From an uncultured Oscillospiraceae bacterium (lineage in GTDB: Bacteria; Bacillota; Clostridia; Oscillospirales; Acutalibacteraceae), in contig CAUGOD010000042.1 of assembly GCA_959601025.1 (NCBI GenBank), positions 1 through 21,462 of the forward strand: a stretch of 21,462 nucleotides of DNA, in the 5' to 3' direction. Positions 20,243 through 21,462 of this stretch are shown here, piece after piece. Position 1 is the stretch's first letter. The number at the start of each line of letters is the position of its first letter. The notes under the pieces were generated by a model. The model was not told the DNA's origin. It worked only from the letters and a program-made list of their open reading frames with translations, and searched no databases. The translations under genes and the position numbers were made by a program.

Positions 20243-20833
20243 ATGATCTTACACGATATATCCCGCGAGCTGCTGGGCGCGCCGGTGTACCCGGGCGATC
20301 CGGCCCCGGCGCTTTCCGCCCTCTGCCGGATCGAGTGGGGAGACGTGTGCAACACCTCGGCGCTGTCCGCCTGCGCGCACAACGCCACTCATGTGGACGC
20401 GCCCCTGCACTTTATCCCGGATGGGACGGACACGGCGGCGCTGTCCCTCGACCTCTGTGTGGGGGAGTGCAGCGTCGTGGCGTTTGAGGGCGTCCTCCTC
20501 GGCGCGCAGGCGGAGGAGCTGCTGCCTCGCCTGCATAAGCGCATCCTGTTCAAGGGGAAAATGGAGATCAGCCCCAGCGCCGCCTTTGTGCTGACCGACG
20601 CGGGGATAAAGCTGGTCGGGGTGGAGGATCCGTCGGTCGCCGCTCTGGAATGCACGTCCGCCGTCCACCGCCAGCTTCTCGGGAGCGGGATGGCGCTGCT
20701 GGAAGGGCTGGACCTTTCGGGAGTGGAGCCGGGGGATTATTTTCTGTTCGCGCCGCCGCTGAAAATCGCGGGCGCGGACGGCTCGCCGGTCCGCGCTGTG
20801 CTGGTGGAGCGGGAACGGCTGGACGTTGGCTGA
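20243..20833 (+). CDS. Cyclase-family (kynurenine-formamidase-like) hydrolase
   Basis: A 196-aa member of the Cyclase superfamily. It has the start LHDISRELLGAPVYPGDP (residues 3-20) and the metal motif H46-NAT-H50-V-D52-APL-H56-F, a variant of HxGTHxDxPxHF with Ala in place of Gly. The family includes kynurenine formamidases and related amide or ester hydrolases, so the substrate is uncertain and no tryptophan-degradation genes are nearby. The ATG at 20243 follows GGAAGGA by about 7 nt. It begins 87 bp after rsmE, where I see no promoter, so it may belong to the same transcript. A CCGCT-GAAA-AGCGG hairpin follows the stop but lacks a T-run. Confidence 0.85.
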   Translation: MILHDISRELLGAPVYPGDPAPALSALCRIEWGDVCNTSALSACAHNATHVDAPLHFIPDGTDTAALSLDLCVGECSVVAFEGVLLGAQAEELLPRLHKRILFKGKMEISPSAAFVLTDAGIKLVGVEDPSVAALECTSAVHRQLLGSGMALLEGLDLSGVEPGDYFLFAPPLKIAGADGSPVRAVLVERERLDVG

Positions 20834-20897
20834 TCCGCTGAAAAGCGGCTGAAATAACGGGAATAAAAGGTTTCTATTCAGAAAGGCGGGGATTGTA

Positions 20898-21383
20898 TTG
20901 TTTTTTTGGGTGACAGGCGTTCCGAACCTCAACGATGATTTTGGGGCCATCGCAGCGGGAATGCTGGTGTGGGTCTTGCTGCTTCTGGTAATCGGCGTTC
21001 TGGAGTCGGTTTTTCTGGGGCTTTGCGTGTATAACGACGCCCGGCTGCGGCAGAACGAGAATGCGGCGCTGTGGGGTGTGCTCTCCGGCGTTTTCGGGAT
21101 CGGGGCGCTGATCTATCTGATTGTTGCAATGTCCTCCAAAAACCAGCCGACCCGCTGTCTGCGGTGCGGCAATTTCCTCTATCCGGGGATGCCGGCGTGC
21201 CCGGTCTGCGGCCAGCCCGCGCCGGTCCTTCCGCTGGAGGCGGCGGAAACCTACCGGAAGCGGCGGACACGGTATCTCGTGCTCTGGATTGTGATGATAG
21301 CCCTGACGGTAATCCTGGGGATCGTGTTCGGCTTTTTCTTTGTACAATCCATGGTTATCTCCAATGTTTACCGGTACTATTGA
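20898..21383 (+). CDS. Zinc-ribbon membrane protein (hypothetical)
   Basis: A 161-aa protein with three probable membrane helices (about residues 17-44, 57-78 and 127-153) and a soluble zinc-ribbon between the second and third: C87-LR-C90 and C101-PV-C104. Such double-CxxC ribbon membrane proteins are common but uncharacterised in Firmicutes. The start is uncertain: the TTG at 20898 has GGCGGGG about 6 nt upstream, and no in-frame ATG lies before about 20961, which would remove part of the first helix. It reads the same way as the cyclase gene, 64 bp after it. Sequence after 21383 shows no terminator; GAGGAG (21444-21449) may belong to a gene beyond the window. Confidence 0.65.
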   Translation: MFFWVTGVPNLNDDFGAIAAGMLVWVLLLLVIGVLESVFLGLCVYNDARLRQNENAALWGVLSGVFGIGALIYLIVAMSSKNQPTRCLRCGNFLYPGMPACPVCGQPAPVLPLEAAETYRKRRTRYLVLWIVMIALTVILGIVFGFFFVQSMVISNVYRYY

Positions 21384-21462
21384 AGAAAAACGCAGAAAAA
21401 TAAAAAATGTAAGTTTGTCAAACATATTGGACAGCGAAGTCAAGAGGAGAAAGCCAACGGAG

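Noticed and set aside
1..21462. CRISPR array, rRNA, insertion-sequence transposase or prophage genes
   Set aside because: No regularly spaced direct repeats of CRISPR size, no rRNA sequence and no transposase, recombinase or phage structural motif was seen.

Overview
The window comes from a spore-forming, fairly G+C-rich low-GC-phylum bacterium, most likely a gut Clostridia/Oscillospiraceae member. The grounds are a SpoVA-family gene, small coat-like proteins with a sporulation-type promoter, strong AGGAGG-type ribosome sites, clostridial-type small proteins and a chromosomal housekeeping backbone. Species cannot be named from sequence reading alone.

Layout. (1) Positions 1-3600, minus strand: tex (transcription accessory/RNA-binding protein) from a clear promoter, followed by a 74-aa membrane protein and a prenyltransferase/squalene-cyclase-like toroid protein; a terminator hairpin lies at the left edge. 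(2) 3600-5840, plus strand: a small Arg-rich membrane protein and an AzgA/PbuG-type purine permease, each with promoter and terminator. (3) 5870-8440, minus strand: small genes including an 80-aa unknown, an unaccompanied spoVAE with a sigma-G-like promoter, a GNAT acetyltransferase, two tiny coat-like proteins behind a second sporulation-type promoter, and a DUF1905 protein. (4) 8500-11325: a plus-strand protein with a BtrH/C39-like look, a convergent AlkZ-type (HTH_42) DNA glycosylase, and an A+T-rich orphan gene. (5) 11325-12830: an accessory patch with a possible three-way-junction element, an intact tRNA-Arg(CCT), a tRNA-Arg(CCT) cut off after its anticodon loop, three GGNNCCAAA iterons, and a MNT/HEPN toxin-antitoxin-like pair whose nucleotidyltransferase lacks its catalytic signature. 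(6) 12860-15990, minus strand: a MacB-like ABC ATPase without a permease and two tandem paralogous lipoproteins. (7) 16050-21383, plus strand: a housekeeping run of phosphohexomutase, prmA, tcdA, rsmE, a cyclase-family hydrolase and a zinc-ribbon membrane protein.

The most notable non-coding signal is a roughly 75-115 bp intergenic repeat present three times (near 3453, 11940 and 13671). It lies beside the tex promoter, beside the MNT/HEPN promoter, and in the gap upstream of the ABC gene. The first two copies share a hairpin with three compensatory base-pair changes, which argues that the structure is selected. The best candidate for a variant biological system is the MNT/HEPN pair: it sits next to a broken tRNA gene and is preceded by one of these repeats. 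All family assignments are from motif recognition without database searches.
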